Source: a virus
IMG/VR virus record: IMGVR_UViG_3300020190_005437
Location: 1 to 42,540 of that record
Direction: 5' to 3' (one strand)
DNA length: 42,540 nt
Shown here: piece by piece, positions 1 through 7,472 of the stretch
Layout: every line of letters starts with the position of its first letter
How positions within the stretch are numbered: the first letter of the stretch is position 1
Made by a program: the position numbers and the translations under genes
Notes under the pieces: generated by a model
What the model was told of the DNA's origin: nothing
What the model saw: the letters and a program-made list of their open reading frames with translations, nothing else
Databases searched by the model: none

Positions 1-2498
1 CTGGATCTTCCGGTACTAGAGGAACCTCTGGTTCTTCTGGATCATCCGGTTCTTCAGGATCATCAGGTTCTTCAGGATCATCAGGTTCTTCAGGTTCTTC
101 AGGATCATCTGGATCATCAGGTTCTTCTGGAACTTCTGGTTCTTCAGGTTCTTCAGGTTCTTCAGGATCATCAGGTTCTTCTGGAACATCAGGTTCTTCT
201 GGAACATCAGGTTCTTCTGGATCTTCCGGTACTAGAGGAACCTCTGGTTCTTCTGGATCATCCGGTTCTTCAGGATCATCAGGTTCTTCAGGATCATCAG
301 GTTCTTCTGGATCATCCGGTTCTTCTGGATCCTCTGGAACATCTGGCTCATCGGGAACATCTGGTTCTTCTGGATCATCAGGTTCTTCTGGATCATCCGG
401 TTCTTCAGGATCTTCAGGATCATCGGGTTCTTCTGGATCATCCGGTTCTTCAGGATCTTCAGGATCATCGGGTTCTTCTGGATCATCCGGTTCTTCTGGA
501 TCTTCTGGATCATCTGGTTCTTCTGGATCTTCTGGATCATCTGGTTCTTCCGGATCATCAGGTTCTTCAGGAACTCCTGGATCCTCTGGAACATCTGGCT
601 CATCGGGAACATCTGGTTCTTCTGGATCATCAGGTTCTTCTGGATCTTCTGGATCATCTGGTTCTTCCGGATCATCAGGTTCTTCTGGGTCTTCTGGATC
701 ATCCGGTTCTTCAGGATCTTCAGGATCATCGGGTTCTTCTGGATCATCCGGTTCTTCAGGATCTTCAGGATCATCGGGTTCTTCTGGATCATCCGGTTCT
801 TCTGGATCTTCTGGATCATCTGGTTCTTCTGGATCTTCTGGATCATCTGGTTCTTCCGGATCATCAGGTTCTTCTGGTTCTTCCGGATCATCAGGAACTT
901 CTGGTTCTTCGGGAACAAGAGGTACTTCTGGATCATCAGGTTCTTCTGGATCATCAGGTTCTTCAGGATCATCAGGTTCTTCTGGATCATCCGGTTCTTC
1001 CGGATCGTCCGGTTCTTCTGGTTCTTCTGGATCATCAGGATCTTCGGGAACATCTGGTTCTTCTGGATCGTCAGGTTCTTCTGGATCTTCTGGATCATCT
1101 GGTTCTTCTGGATCATCCGGTTCTTCTGGATCTTCTGGATCATCTGGTTCTTCCGGATCATCAGGTTCTTCTGGTTCTTCCGGATCATCAGGAACTTCTG
1201 GTTCTTCGGGAACAAGAGGTACTTCTGGATCATCAGGTTCTTCTGGATCATCAGGTTCTTCAGGATCATCAGGTTCTTCTGGATCATCCGGTTCTTCTGG
1301 ATCGTCCGGTTCTTCTGGTTCTTCTGGATCATCAGGATCTTCGGGAACATCTGGTTCTGTCACCTTATCTGGAACAACTGACAATGGTGTTTTAACCCTA
1401 AATGGTTCTTCTCCTAATGTATCTGTTGAATCGAATATAACTTTTTCTTCCCCGACTTTAAATCTTCTTGGAACCCCAACAAATGCTTTAGGTGGCGGTC
1501 AAATTCATCTTTCAAATACAACATCAAATAGAATAGAGTTTTCTCCTTATCCTAATGCATCGGCGGGGAATGCTGGTCCTACTCCCACTAATGTTTCCAC
1601 CGGAGAAAAGATAACATTGTGGTCTGGTATTAATGCTTCTAATGTAAACTACGCCTTTGGTACATATCCCCTCACTGGAAGACTTTGGTATTCTGTTCCA
1701 CAGGCAACCTCTTCTTTTGTTCATGCTTTCTACGGGGGAACAACAGAATTATTTAGGATTCAAGGAAATGGACAAATTCAATTAACGGCAGGAAGTGTTT
1801 CATTGCCTTCTATCTCTGCTGGTTTAGCAAATTCTTCAGACACCAACACCGGAATTTACTTTCCGGCTGCCGACACAATTGGATTTGTTGAAGGTGGCGT
1901 AGAAGCGATGAGGATAGATTCTAATGGAAGAATTAATCTTCTGGCAGGGTCTGCTGCTAATCCGATCTTAAACGCTGGTCTAAATTCTACAGACACCAAC
2001 ACCGGAATTTACTTTCCCTCAGCCGACAATATGGGTCTTGTGGCTGGTGGTACCGAGACTCTCAGATTGAATACAACGACCAACGCCAATATCCAGTTGG
2101 TTGCAGGATCTGCCACCGCACCAGTTCTTAACGCTGGTTTAAATTCTTCAGACACCAACACCGGAATTTACTTTCCGGCAGCTGATTCGATTGGATTTTC
2201 AACAAATGGTACCAGTAGAGGTATTATTAATAACACAGGTTATGGAATTCAAACGTCACCAAGTGCATGGGTACATATATCATCAACACCATCATCCTCT
2301 AAATGGATAAGATTTGATGCCACGCGATATAGTAATACACCGCCCGTAAATCAGGTAGTTCCGCCAGAATATGCTATAGGTAGTGATGGTAGCGCTGAAA
2401 TGTATCTCAAAGAACCAGATGTTTGGATGGAAGTTATACTTGATTCAGCTGGTAAAGGTGGTGCTGTAGTTTTAATCCCTTGTTACAGGCCAGGTTAA
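1..2498 (+). CDS. Collagen-like tail fibre protein (5' end outside window)
   Basis: The reading frame is open from the window edge (first full codon at 3) to the TAA at 2496-2498; the true start lies upstream. The first 450 or so residues are uninterrupted Gly-X-Y triplets, nearly all Gly-Ser-Ser or Gly-Thr-Ser, with rare Gly-Thr-Arg and Gly-Thr-Pro. Such collagen-like rods are known from phage tail fibres and form trimeric stalks. After the last triplet near 1353 comes a globular part with three copies of a segment containing DTNTGIYFP, each followed by a turn like ADxIGF and a short strand such as EAMRI. This is a pattern I associate with phage fibre C-terminal domains. The end (about residues 740-831 of the visible part) is probably the tip. 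Glycosyltransferases lie downstream, so the Ser/Thr residues are candidate glycosylation sites. The fibre role is a confident inference; the receptor is unknown. Confidence 0.85.
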   Translation, partial: GSSGTRGTSGSSGSSGSSGSSGSSGSSGSSGSSGSSGSSGSSGTSGSSGSSGSSGSSGSSGTSGSSGTSGSSGSSGTRGTSGSSGSSGSSGSSGSSGSSGSSGSSGSSGSSGTSGSSGTSGSSGSSGSSGSSGSSGSSGSSGSSGSSGSSGSSGSSGSSGSSGSSGSSGSSGSSGSSGSSGSSGSSGSSGTPGSSGTSGSSGTSGSSGSSGSSGSSGSSGSSGSSGSSGSSGSSGSSGSSGSSGSSGSSGSSGSSGSSGSSGSSGSSGSSGSSGSSGSSGSSGSSGSSGSSGSSGSSGTSGSSGTRGTSGSSGSSGSSGSSGSSGSSGSSGSSGSSGSSGSSGSSGSSGTSGSSGSSGSSGSSGSSGSSGSSGSSGSSGSSGSSGSSGSSGSSGSSGTSGSSGTRGTSGSSGSSGSSGSSGSSGSSGSSGSSGSSGSSGSSGSSGSSGTSGSVTLSGTTDNGVLTLNGSSPNVSVESNITFSSPTLNLLGTPTNALGGGQIHLSNTTSNRIEFSPYPNASAGNAGPTPTNVSTGEKITLWSGINASNVNYAFGTYPLTGRLWYSVPQATSSFVHAFYGGTTELFRIQGNGQIQLTAGSVSLPSISAGLANSSDTNTGIYFPAADTIGFVEGGVEAMRIDSNGRINLLAGSAANPILNAGLNSTDTNTGIYFPSADNMGLVAGGTETLRLNTTTNANIQLVAGSATAPVLNAGLNSSDTNTGIYFPAADSIGFSTNGTSRGIINNTGYGIQTSPSAWVHISSTPSSSKWIRFDATRYSNTPPVNQVVPPEYAIGSDGSAEMYLKEPDVWMEVILDSAGKGGAVVLIPCYRPG
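3..1352 (+). repeat. Gly-Ser-Ser collagen-like triplet array (150 x 9 bp)
   Basis: The Gly codon recurs in exact 9-base phase from 3 to 1344 and once more at 1353, giving 150 triplets. Larger blocks are duplicated within it: 1 onward recurs at 217 (offset 216), the block around 331 recurs at 583 (offset 252), and about 830-1061 recurs almost perfectly at about 1127-1358 (offset 297). All offsets are multiples of 9, so the frame and the Gly periodicity survive. This suggests growth by recombination or slippage under selection for the triplet phase. Confidence 0.95.
1837..2176 (+). repeat. Three identical 28-bp direct repeats in the fibre C-terminal domain
   Basis: Identical 28-base segments encoding a DTNTGIYFP-containing stretch lie at 1837-1864, 1990-2017 and 2149-2176 (spacings 153 and 159). 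They mark three tandem, roughly 51-53-residue modules. Identity at the DNA level suggests recent duplication or ongoing gene conversion. Confidence 0.9.
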
Positions 2499-2501
2499 TT
2501 T

Positions 2502-3062
2502 ATGATAACTGATCCTCAAATAATTCAAAAAATCAAAAATAGCGGAGCTATGGTTATAACAGTTGACTTAGAAGATTTTAAAAAGAAAATAAAGGGATAT
2601 CACCACCTAGGTGAAAATTACACATTGCCTGAAAATGTCTTTGTGTCAAAAGAAAAAATTTCACAATTAAGATCAGAACCTCCTCCACAAATAAATGTAC
2701 CAACAAAAATAGAAATTAAGATATCAGAAGGAAAGGGAATGGGAGTTTTTGCAACTCAAAAAATTTCAAAGGGAGAAATAATTGAAACTTGCTATCTATT
2801 AAAAATACCAAAAGAAGGTGATCTTCTCACTGATTATAGATATCTTTATCCAAAAAGAACACTCTCCGAGTATGTTATTCCACTTGGATATGGATGTATT
2901 TATAATCATTCCAATTCACCAAATGCTGATTGGATAGACCATCCCGAATATAAAGCTTTCAATTTCTTTGCTTTGGAAGATATAGAAATAGGAAAAGAGA
3001 TATGTATTTATTACGGGGGTGAAGATTATTGGAATTCGAGAGAAAAGAAAAACATAATATAA
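2502..3062 (+). CDS. SET-domain protein (putative protein lysine methyltransferase)
   Basis: This 186-residue protein starts three bases after the fibre stop. Residues 68-175 look like a SET domain. There is a GMGVFA motif near residues 79-84 (the usual G-x-G-VFA entry), the S-adenosylmethionine/knot motif NHSNSPNA at 135-142, and EICIYYG at 166-172 in place of the usual ELxxxYG. The post-SET cysteines are absent, as in many bacterial and viral SET proteins. The first 65 residues match nothing I recognise. SET enzymes methylate lysine side chains using S-adenosylmethionine. Tight coupling to the fibre gene suggests a virion protein as substrate, or a host protein; that is inference. Confidence 0.82.
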   Translation: MITDPQIIQKIKNSGAMVITVDLEDFKKKIKGYHHLGENYTLPENVFVSKEKISQLRSEPPPQINVPTKIEIKISEGKGMGVFATQKISKGEIIETCYLLKIPKEGDLLTDYRYLYPKRTLSEYVIPLGYGCIYNHSNSPNADWIDHPEYKAFNFFALEDIEIGKEICIYYGGEDYWNSREKKNII

Positions 3063-3076
3063 AAAAATATAAAAAT

Positions 3077-3385
3077 ATGGCAATTCAAGTTACAGGACTT
3101 TTTAAAAGTCCAACATCGCTTCTCATTCACGAGTCTCCTTTGTTGAAAATAAATGCACATCTTTCTTATAAAGGAGATTTAATGGTGGATCTTTTTGTTA
3201 CCTCATCTGATGGAATTTGTAGGGATACAGTGGTTTACCCCGATTTAAACAGAGAGACATTAACTTTCGACGTCAATATTTCTGATCCTTATGATCGGTT
3301 GATAAACGGATTGGAAACTTTTCTTATAACGGAACTACAATCTTCAAATTCTATCAACTCCACTTCTACTTTCAGCAGGGTATGA
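3077..3385 (+). CDS. Small hypothetical protein, probably structural
   Basis: I do not recognise the family. The protein is 102 residues if started at the ATG at 3077, which follows an A-rich leader. An in-frame start at 3029 would overlap the SET gene by 34 bases and add a Lys-rich tail that looks like read-through of the neighbour. The sequence is beta-rich, with alternating hydrophobic residues (LLKINAHLSYKGDLMVDLFV), and has no membrane segment. Its stop overlaps the next start as ATGA at 3382-3385, so the two are probably translationally coupled. It sits between fibre-linked and coiled-coil genes, so a small virion or fibre-associated role is plausible. Confidence 0.6.
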   Translation: MAIQVTGLFKSPTSLLIHESPLLKINAHLSYKGDLMVDLFVTSSDGICRDTVVYPDLNRETLTFDVNISDPYDRLINGLETFLITELQSSNSINSTSTFSRV

Positions 3386-3648
3386 ATACAACAGATTCCA
3401 CACAGCAAACAATTACCTCCGAAGAATTAAATAAAATTCAGGATTTGAAATCCACCGGTGAAAAATTTATAATTGAGTTTGGATCTTTGGAATTGGAGAT
3501 GTTGGTTCTATCTCAAAGAAAAAAAGATTTAGAGGATAAATTCATGAAATTCAAAATCGAGGAAAAGAACTTCATGGGAATGATGGATTACAAGTACGGA
3601 AACGTTAATTTGGATATAGAAACAGGAATTCTCACTCCTAGAAATTAA
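3382..3648 (+). CDS. Coiled-coil protein, paralogue 1
   Basis: This 88-residue protein has a heptad-rich centre (about residues 14-65) and a distinct C-terminal signature, YKYGNVNLDIETGIL. The same layout (SEEL-x-K-x-Q-x-L near the N-terminus, coiled coil, KYG-x-x-x-LD-x-x-TGI at the end) occurs in the protein at 4896-5186, so the two are paralogues. I recall comparable coil-containing proteins with a KYG..D..TG ending in T4-like marine phages, with unknown function. It overlaps the gene before it by four bases. Confidence 0.7.
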   Translation: MNTTDSTQQTITSEELNKIQDLKSTGEKFIIEFGSLELEMLVLSQRKKDLEDKFMKFKIEEKNFMGMMDYKYGNVNLDIETGILTPRN

Positions 3649-3659
3649 AGACATCAATT

Positions 3660-4805
3660 TTAATTCAGGAGTTCACGGTAAACTTCTGCCATTTTTTCTC
3701 CAGCCGAAAACCATGTATATTTCTGGCATGTTTTTCTTCCCTGCTCTCTGAAATAATCTTTTCTTTCTTCCGACAAATTCAAGAATTCTAAAAATCCTTG
3801 TTCGATCCCTTCTACCGTGGGATCAACAAAAATAGAATTTTCTGAATTAACGAAATCTGATAACCCGTCTCTTCTGGAAGAAAGTAAAACGCAATTAGAG
3901 GCCATCGCCTCCAAGGCAACCAGTCCAAATGGTTCGTGAACAGATGGCATAATAACTCCATCGGCATCGTTCAAGACATGAATTTTTTCTGAACCGTGTT
4001 TTGGACCCAAATAAAACATGTTCTTTTTTCCCTCCTGAAGTTTTTGATCCAAAAGTTTATTGCACAATAAATCTCCCCCATCGGGAGAACCAATGATCCA
4101 AAGTTCAATGCCGTCTGGGATATTGGCTTCCAATAATTTATCCACTCCCTTCATCTCGCAAAACCGTCCGATATAAACAATTTTATTTTTTTTCTTTTTG
4201 GGATTTGGGTTGTTTGATTTCCATTTTTTAAGGTCAATTCCATTTGGGACCAAGGACATCTTGGACGAAAATTCTGGAAATATATCGAGATAAAATTTAG
4301 ATATGGTGATAATTCGATCGGACCATCTCAAAAATCCAGTTTCCATTTCCAATAAAGTTTCTTGAATTGTTTTCCCGTCTTTTGTTGTTGGATCAAGGGC
4401 AATATTCAAATTCCTATGGATCTGCCCTCTTATTGCCAAATTTAAAGAGCACACCAAAGGAACATTGAAGTGATTAGACAAATGTCCACCGGGCATGTAT
4501 ACCGGCCAGTCGTACGCGTGCACCAAATCTGGTTTTGGCATACCCAATGATGTGACAAAGAAATTAATTTGATGTGCCAAATTGAAAACCAAAGGGTTTA
4601 TATTTCCACCGTTTGTTGGAACAAAACTCGGAAAAATTTGTTTGGTATTTGGAAATTCAAAACCAGAAGAAAGATGGGGAAAGCAAATGGTGTGTAATTC
4701 AAATTCGGAACTCAATTCATCGTGTAAGGCTAAATATTGATAGCCTAATCCTCCCATAGGTTTTTCCAATCTATCTGGAATTAAACTTAAAATTCTTTTT
4801 TTCAT
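3660..4805 (-). CDS. GT4-type glycosyltransferase
   Basis: This 381-residue GT-B glycosyltransferase has an N-terminal acceptor domain with a Gly-rich loop after the first strand (MGGLGYQYLALHDEL). The C-terminal nucleotide-sugar domain begins at NKIVYIGRFCEMKGVDKLL. It carries the EPFGLVALEAMA motif, the E-x7-E signature of retaining GT4/GT5 enzymes, and ends with the usual HKYTW-like helix (QKYTWFSAGEKM). It resembles glycogen-synthase-like members of GT4; the sugar cannot be read from sequence. It is the only minus-strand gene, convergent with 3648 and divergent from 4896, and it sits between two paralogous coiled-coil genes. It could modify phage fibres or host surface glycans. Confidence 0.88.
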   Translation of the reverse strand: MKKRILSLIPDRLEKPMGGLGYQYLALHDELSSEFELHTICFPHLSSGFEFPNTKQIFPSFVPTNGGNINPLVFNLAHQINFFVTSLGMPKPDLVHAYDWPVYMPGGHLSNHFNVPLVCSLNLAIRGQIHRNLNIALDPTTKDGKTIQETLLEMETGFLRWSDRIITISKFYLDIFPEFSSKMSLVPNGIDLKKWKSNNPNPKKKKNKIVYIGRFCEMKGVDKLLEANIPDGIELWIIGSPDGGDLLCNKLLDQKLQEGKKNMFYLGPKHGSEKIHVLNDADGVIMPSVHEPFGLVALEAMASNCVLLSSRRDGLSDFVNSENSIFVDPTVEGIEQGFLEFLNLSEERKDYFREQGRKTCQKYTWFSAGEKMAEVYRELLN

Positions 4806-4895
4806 TCTTCCATTTGAACTTTTATGAATTTGAAAAATAAAAATTTCAAAAGAGGGATGAAATAATTACCCAATTTCAAAATAAAAGAATTTGCT
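4806..4895. other. Divergent intergenic region
   Basis: This 90-base AT-rich gap separates the minus-strand glycosyltransferase from the + strand coiled-coil gene, so it must hold or sit beside promoters for both. I see no GATATATA box in it. Several TTTG tetramers are present, including one just before the ATG at 4896, but no spacing fits a promoter convincingly. Confidence 0.5.
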
Positions 4896-5186
4896 ATGGA
4901 AAATCAAATTAAATTAAGTTCAGAAGAACTAGAAAAGGTTCAATCTCTAAGAAACGAGGCTCGTGAAAACGTTGACAAAATAGGTCGCATGAACATCCAA
5001 CATCATTTTCTGACCGAGGAAATCAGATTTGTTGAAGAACAACTTCAGTCTTTATATGGAGAAACGTCGGATATCAAAAAAAGAGAACAAGAATTGGTGA
5101 ACAATATTGTATCTAAATACGGTGAAGGGCAATTGGATTTCAACACCGGAATTTATTCCCAAAACCAAGATGAAAAGCCCAACTGA
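4896..5186 (+). CDS. Coiled-coil protein, paralogue 2
   Basis: This 96-residue protein is built like the one at 3382-3648. SSEELEKVQSL lies near the N-terminus, followed by charged heptads to about residue 70 and the terminal KYGEGQLDFNTGIY signature. No enzymatic motif or membrane segment is visible. Its last 17 bases overlap the next glycosyltransferase if that gene starts at 5170, which suggests coupled expression. It is probably a structural or assembly component; function unknown. Confidence 0.7.
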   Translation: MENQIKLSSEELEKVQSLRNEARENVDKIGRMNIQHHFLTEEIRFVEEQLQSLYGETSDIKKREQELVNNIVSKYGEGQLDFNTGIYSQNQDEKPN

Positions 5187-6231
5187 TACCCTGCGAAGAA
5201 CAAAATATCACCTTCATAGAATTTTAAGTTCTGTTGAAAATTCTATCCTCGAAGAATCTGGAAATAAACCCAGAATTCTTTTTGTTGCTCCGCACCTTTC
5301 AACTGGGGGGATGCCTCAGTATCTTTATAAGTGCATCGAGAAACTTTTGCCAGAAGGAGAAATCTATTGTGTAGAATACAATAACCTATCGGACGAATTT
5401 GTAGTTCAAAGACAAAGAATACAAAATTTATTGGGGGAAAATTATTTTAGAATAGACACAGAAGACAAAAGTGAATTTCTAGAAATTGTGGAAAGGGTTT
5501 GCCCAGACGTCATCCACTTCCAAGACTTTGTGGAATTCTTCGTTGGTGATGATATTTGTCGAAAAATATTCTCCCCAGACAGACCTTGGTTTATTTTTGA
5601 AACGTGTCACTCTTCAAATGTTAAAATTTTGGACAAATTCTGGGCTCCTGATAAATTGGTGATGGTAAATAAATGGATGACCGAAGTTTTTAAAAGTTCT
5701 GGTTTCGAATTGGATATCTTGGAATATCCCATAGAAGATTTTATCGGGATTGGAAAAGAAAGTGCCAGGGAACAACTTGGTTTAGACCCAAACAAAAAAC
5801 ATGTTATTAACATCGGTCTTTTCACCCCAGGTAAAAATCAAGGGGAACTCATGGAATACGCCAGACTACTAGAAAATGAACAAATAGAATTTCATTTCAT
5901 TGGTAATTTGGCGGGTAACTTTCAAGAATATTGGGAGCCTCTGATGAAGAATGTTCCAAGAAATTGCAGAATTTGGGGGGAAAGACACGATACTGACCTA
6001 TTTTATGAAGCATCCGATTTGTTTGTTTTCTCCTCGATTTGGGAATTGAACCCGATTGTTATAAAGGAATCTCTTTCTTGGAATTTACCCATACTAATGA
6101 GGAGATTGCCTTCTTACATGGACGACTACGACGAAACCCCCTTAGTTCATTTTTATTCAAACCAAGAGCCTGTGACTGATCATGAATACAATGTTGAACT
6201 AATTCGAAAAATTTTGAATTTACCATCATGA
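5170..6231 (+). CDS. GT4-like glycosyltransferase
   Basis: This protein is 353 residues from the ATG at 5170. An upstream in-frame start at 5107 would overlap the previous gene by 80 bases. It is a GT-B fold protein: RILFVAPHLSTGGMPQYLYKCI is the N-terminal Rossmann strand and Gly loop, PDVIHFQDF the acceptor-domain strand, and NIGLFTPGKNQGELMEYA the start of the donor domain. DLFVFSSIWELNPIVIKESLSW is the E-x7-E-type donor-binding segment. It is divergent from the minus-strand glycosyltransferase. Its stop overlaps the next gene as ATGA (6228-6231), placing it in one unit with the heptosyltransferase-like gene. Donor and acceptor are unknown. Confidence 0.8.
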   Translation: MKSPTDTLRRTKYHLHRILSSVENSILEESGNKPRILFVAPHLSTGGMPQYLYKCIEKLLPEGEIYCVEYNNLSDEFVVQRQRIQNLLGENYFRIDTEDKSEFLEIVERVCPDVIHFQDFVEFFVGDDICRKIFSPDRPWFIFETCHSSNVKILDKFWAPDKLVMVNKWMTEVFKSSGFELDILEYPIEDFIGIGKESAREQLGLDPNKKHVINIGLFTPGKNQGELMEYARLLENEQIEFHFIGNLAGNFQEYWEPLMKNVPRNCRIWGERHDTDLFYEASDLFVFSSIWELNPIVIKESLSWNLPILMRRLPSYMDDYDETPLVHFYSNQEPVTDHEYNVELIRKILNLPS

Positions 6232-7409
6232 AAAAAAGTGGGATAGAAATTTACAGAAATATCAACAAAAATAAAAACGTACACGTTCCTGAACAAATCC
6301 AATTTCAATTTTCTTATGATTATTCTCCAAAAATAGATTTGAAGGGAAATGATCCAAAGAGTGAAAGAAATATAAAATTCATTGATCCAACCACTTCGGA
6401 GTGTGTCCACGAAAGTACTTTGAAGCCTGGTCATTTTACCTCCCTTTTTCGAAGATGGTTTACCCCCTGGTTAGTGGAAGGTTATGATCGTGAAAATAAG
6501 GTTTGGTCTTTAGATTTCGAGTCTACTTTGTTTGGGGGAAAAATTTTGATATCAATAGATTCTTCTTCATTAGGAGACACAATTGCATGGTTACCTGTGA
6601 TTGATCAACTAAGAAAAAAATACAAGGCACAATTAATCGTTACAACATTTTGGAATGAAATTATGTCACACTTTTTCCCCCAAATTAAATTTTCACCCCC
6701 TGGATTTAGGGATCCAGCTGCCAATGTGGTGTTTGGGGTAGGATGGTATGAAGAAGACGATAGGAACATACACCGGCGTGATCCGAGATCAATTTCTTTG
6801 CAACAAGTTGCAGGTGACTTAATTGGTGTCGAAGTAAATTCGGATATTTTACCTTCTCAAATTCCGGGATGGCTGGAGACAACTAAATCGAGGTTTGAAG
6901 GAAAATATGTTTGTATTGCCACCGAGTCCACGGCAAATGCAAAACATTGGCACTATCCAGGAGGTTGGCAAACTTTGGTTGATCATCTCGAATCAATTGG
7001 ATATGAAGTGGTGGTGATTCACAGCCAACAAAATACTTTGGATGGAGTTGTTGATAAAACCGGAACTATAGACATGACCGACCGAATGATAGATTTATAT
7101 CATGCAGATTTTTTCGTCGGTATTGGATCCGGTTTATCTTGGCTGGCTTGGGCTTTGAGAAAACCAGTGGTAATGATTTCTGGATTTTCTTCTCCCCATT
7201 GTGAATTTTCTCATTTGAATTATAGAGTAATTAATTTCGATGTGTGCCATGGGTGTTTCAACGACGTTAGACACAAATTCGATCGTGGAGATTGGAATTG
7301 GTGTCCTAGACTCAAGAACACAGAAAGAATGTTTGAGTGTACAACACAAATCACCCCCGATATGGTAATTTCAAAAATCCAAAATTTAATGTCCGAACAG
7401 AAATTGTAA
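6228..7409 (+). CDS. TibC/BAHT-type protein O-heptosyltransferase
   Basis: This 393-residue protein matches the bacterial autotransporter heptosyltransferase family (TibC, Aah), which moves heptose from ADP-heptose to Ser side chains. Visible family features are the loop SSLGDTIAWLPVIDQLRKKY (residues 113-132), the donor-domain motif ATESTANAKHWHYPGGW (231-247), the GIGSGLSWLAWAL helix (298-310), and the C-terminal iron finger with Cys340, Cys343, Cys359 and Cys371 in the frame CHGC...DRGDWNWCPR...FEC. The first 95 residues probably correspond to the family's N-terminal domain. Start ATG overlaps the previous stop. With the Ser-rich fibre upstream and an HldE-type kinase at 33826, protein heptosylation is the best inference; acceptor and exact sugar are unproven. 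Confidence 0.87.
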   Translation: MKKSGIEIYRNINKNKNVHVPEQIQFQFSYDYSPKIDLKGNDPKSERNIKFIDPTTSECVHESTLKPGHFTSLFRRWFTPWLVEGYDRENKVWSLDFESTLFGGKILISIDSSSLGDTIAWLPVIDQLRKKYKAQLIVTTFWNEIMSHFFPQIKFSPPGFRDPAANVVFGVGWYEEDDRNIHRRDPRSISLQQVAGDLIGVEVNSDILPSQIPGWLETTKSRFEGKYVCIATESTANAKHWHYPGGWQTLVDHLESIGYEVVVIHSQQNTLDGVVDKTGTIDMTDRMIDLYHADFFVGIGSGLSWLAWALRKPVVMISGFSSPHCEFSHLNYRVINFDVCHGCFNDVRHKFDRGDWNWCPRLKNTERMFECTTQITPDMVISKIQNLMSEQKL

Positions 7410-7428
7410 CCTCTGTTAGATATTTGGT

Positions 7429-7436
7429 GATATATA
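7429..7436 (+). promoter_or_regulatory. Late-promoter-like GATATATA box
   Basis: The box lies 36 bases before the ATG at 7473, in the 63-base gap after the heptosyltransferase gene. It resembles the T4 late -10 element TATAAATA and recurs before many virion genes here. Use by the gp55-type sigma factor is inferred. Confidence 0.55.
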
Positions 7437-7472
7437 CAAGAAAAGCCCTCCTTTTCGAAGTAATCGCCTTAC

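Noticed and set aside
16-1350. Minus-strand open frames rich in Met, Ile, Lys, Asn and Gln
   Set aside because: They are the antisense of the Gly-Ser-Ser array; 9-base periodicity keeps the opposite strand open. The + frame has the known collagen-like pattern and continues into a globular domain.
1-1352. Repeat array considered as CRISPR or satellite DNA
   Set aside because: There are no unique spacers of constant length, and the 9-base phase encodes Gly-X-Y without a break.
3029-3076. Longer N-terminus for the small protein ending at 3385
   Set aside because: It reads through the end of the SET gene in another frame, and the ATG at 3077 has an A-rich leader like its neighbours.
3643-3665. 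AT-only inverted repeat between convergent genes as a bidirectional terminator
   Set aside because: The ATTAAA/TTTAAT stem is weak, has no GC base pairs and lies partly inside the end of the minus-strand gene.
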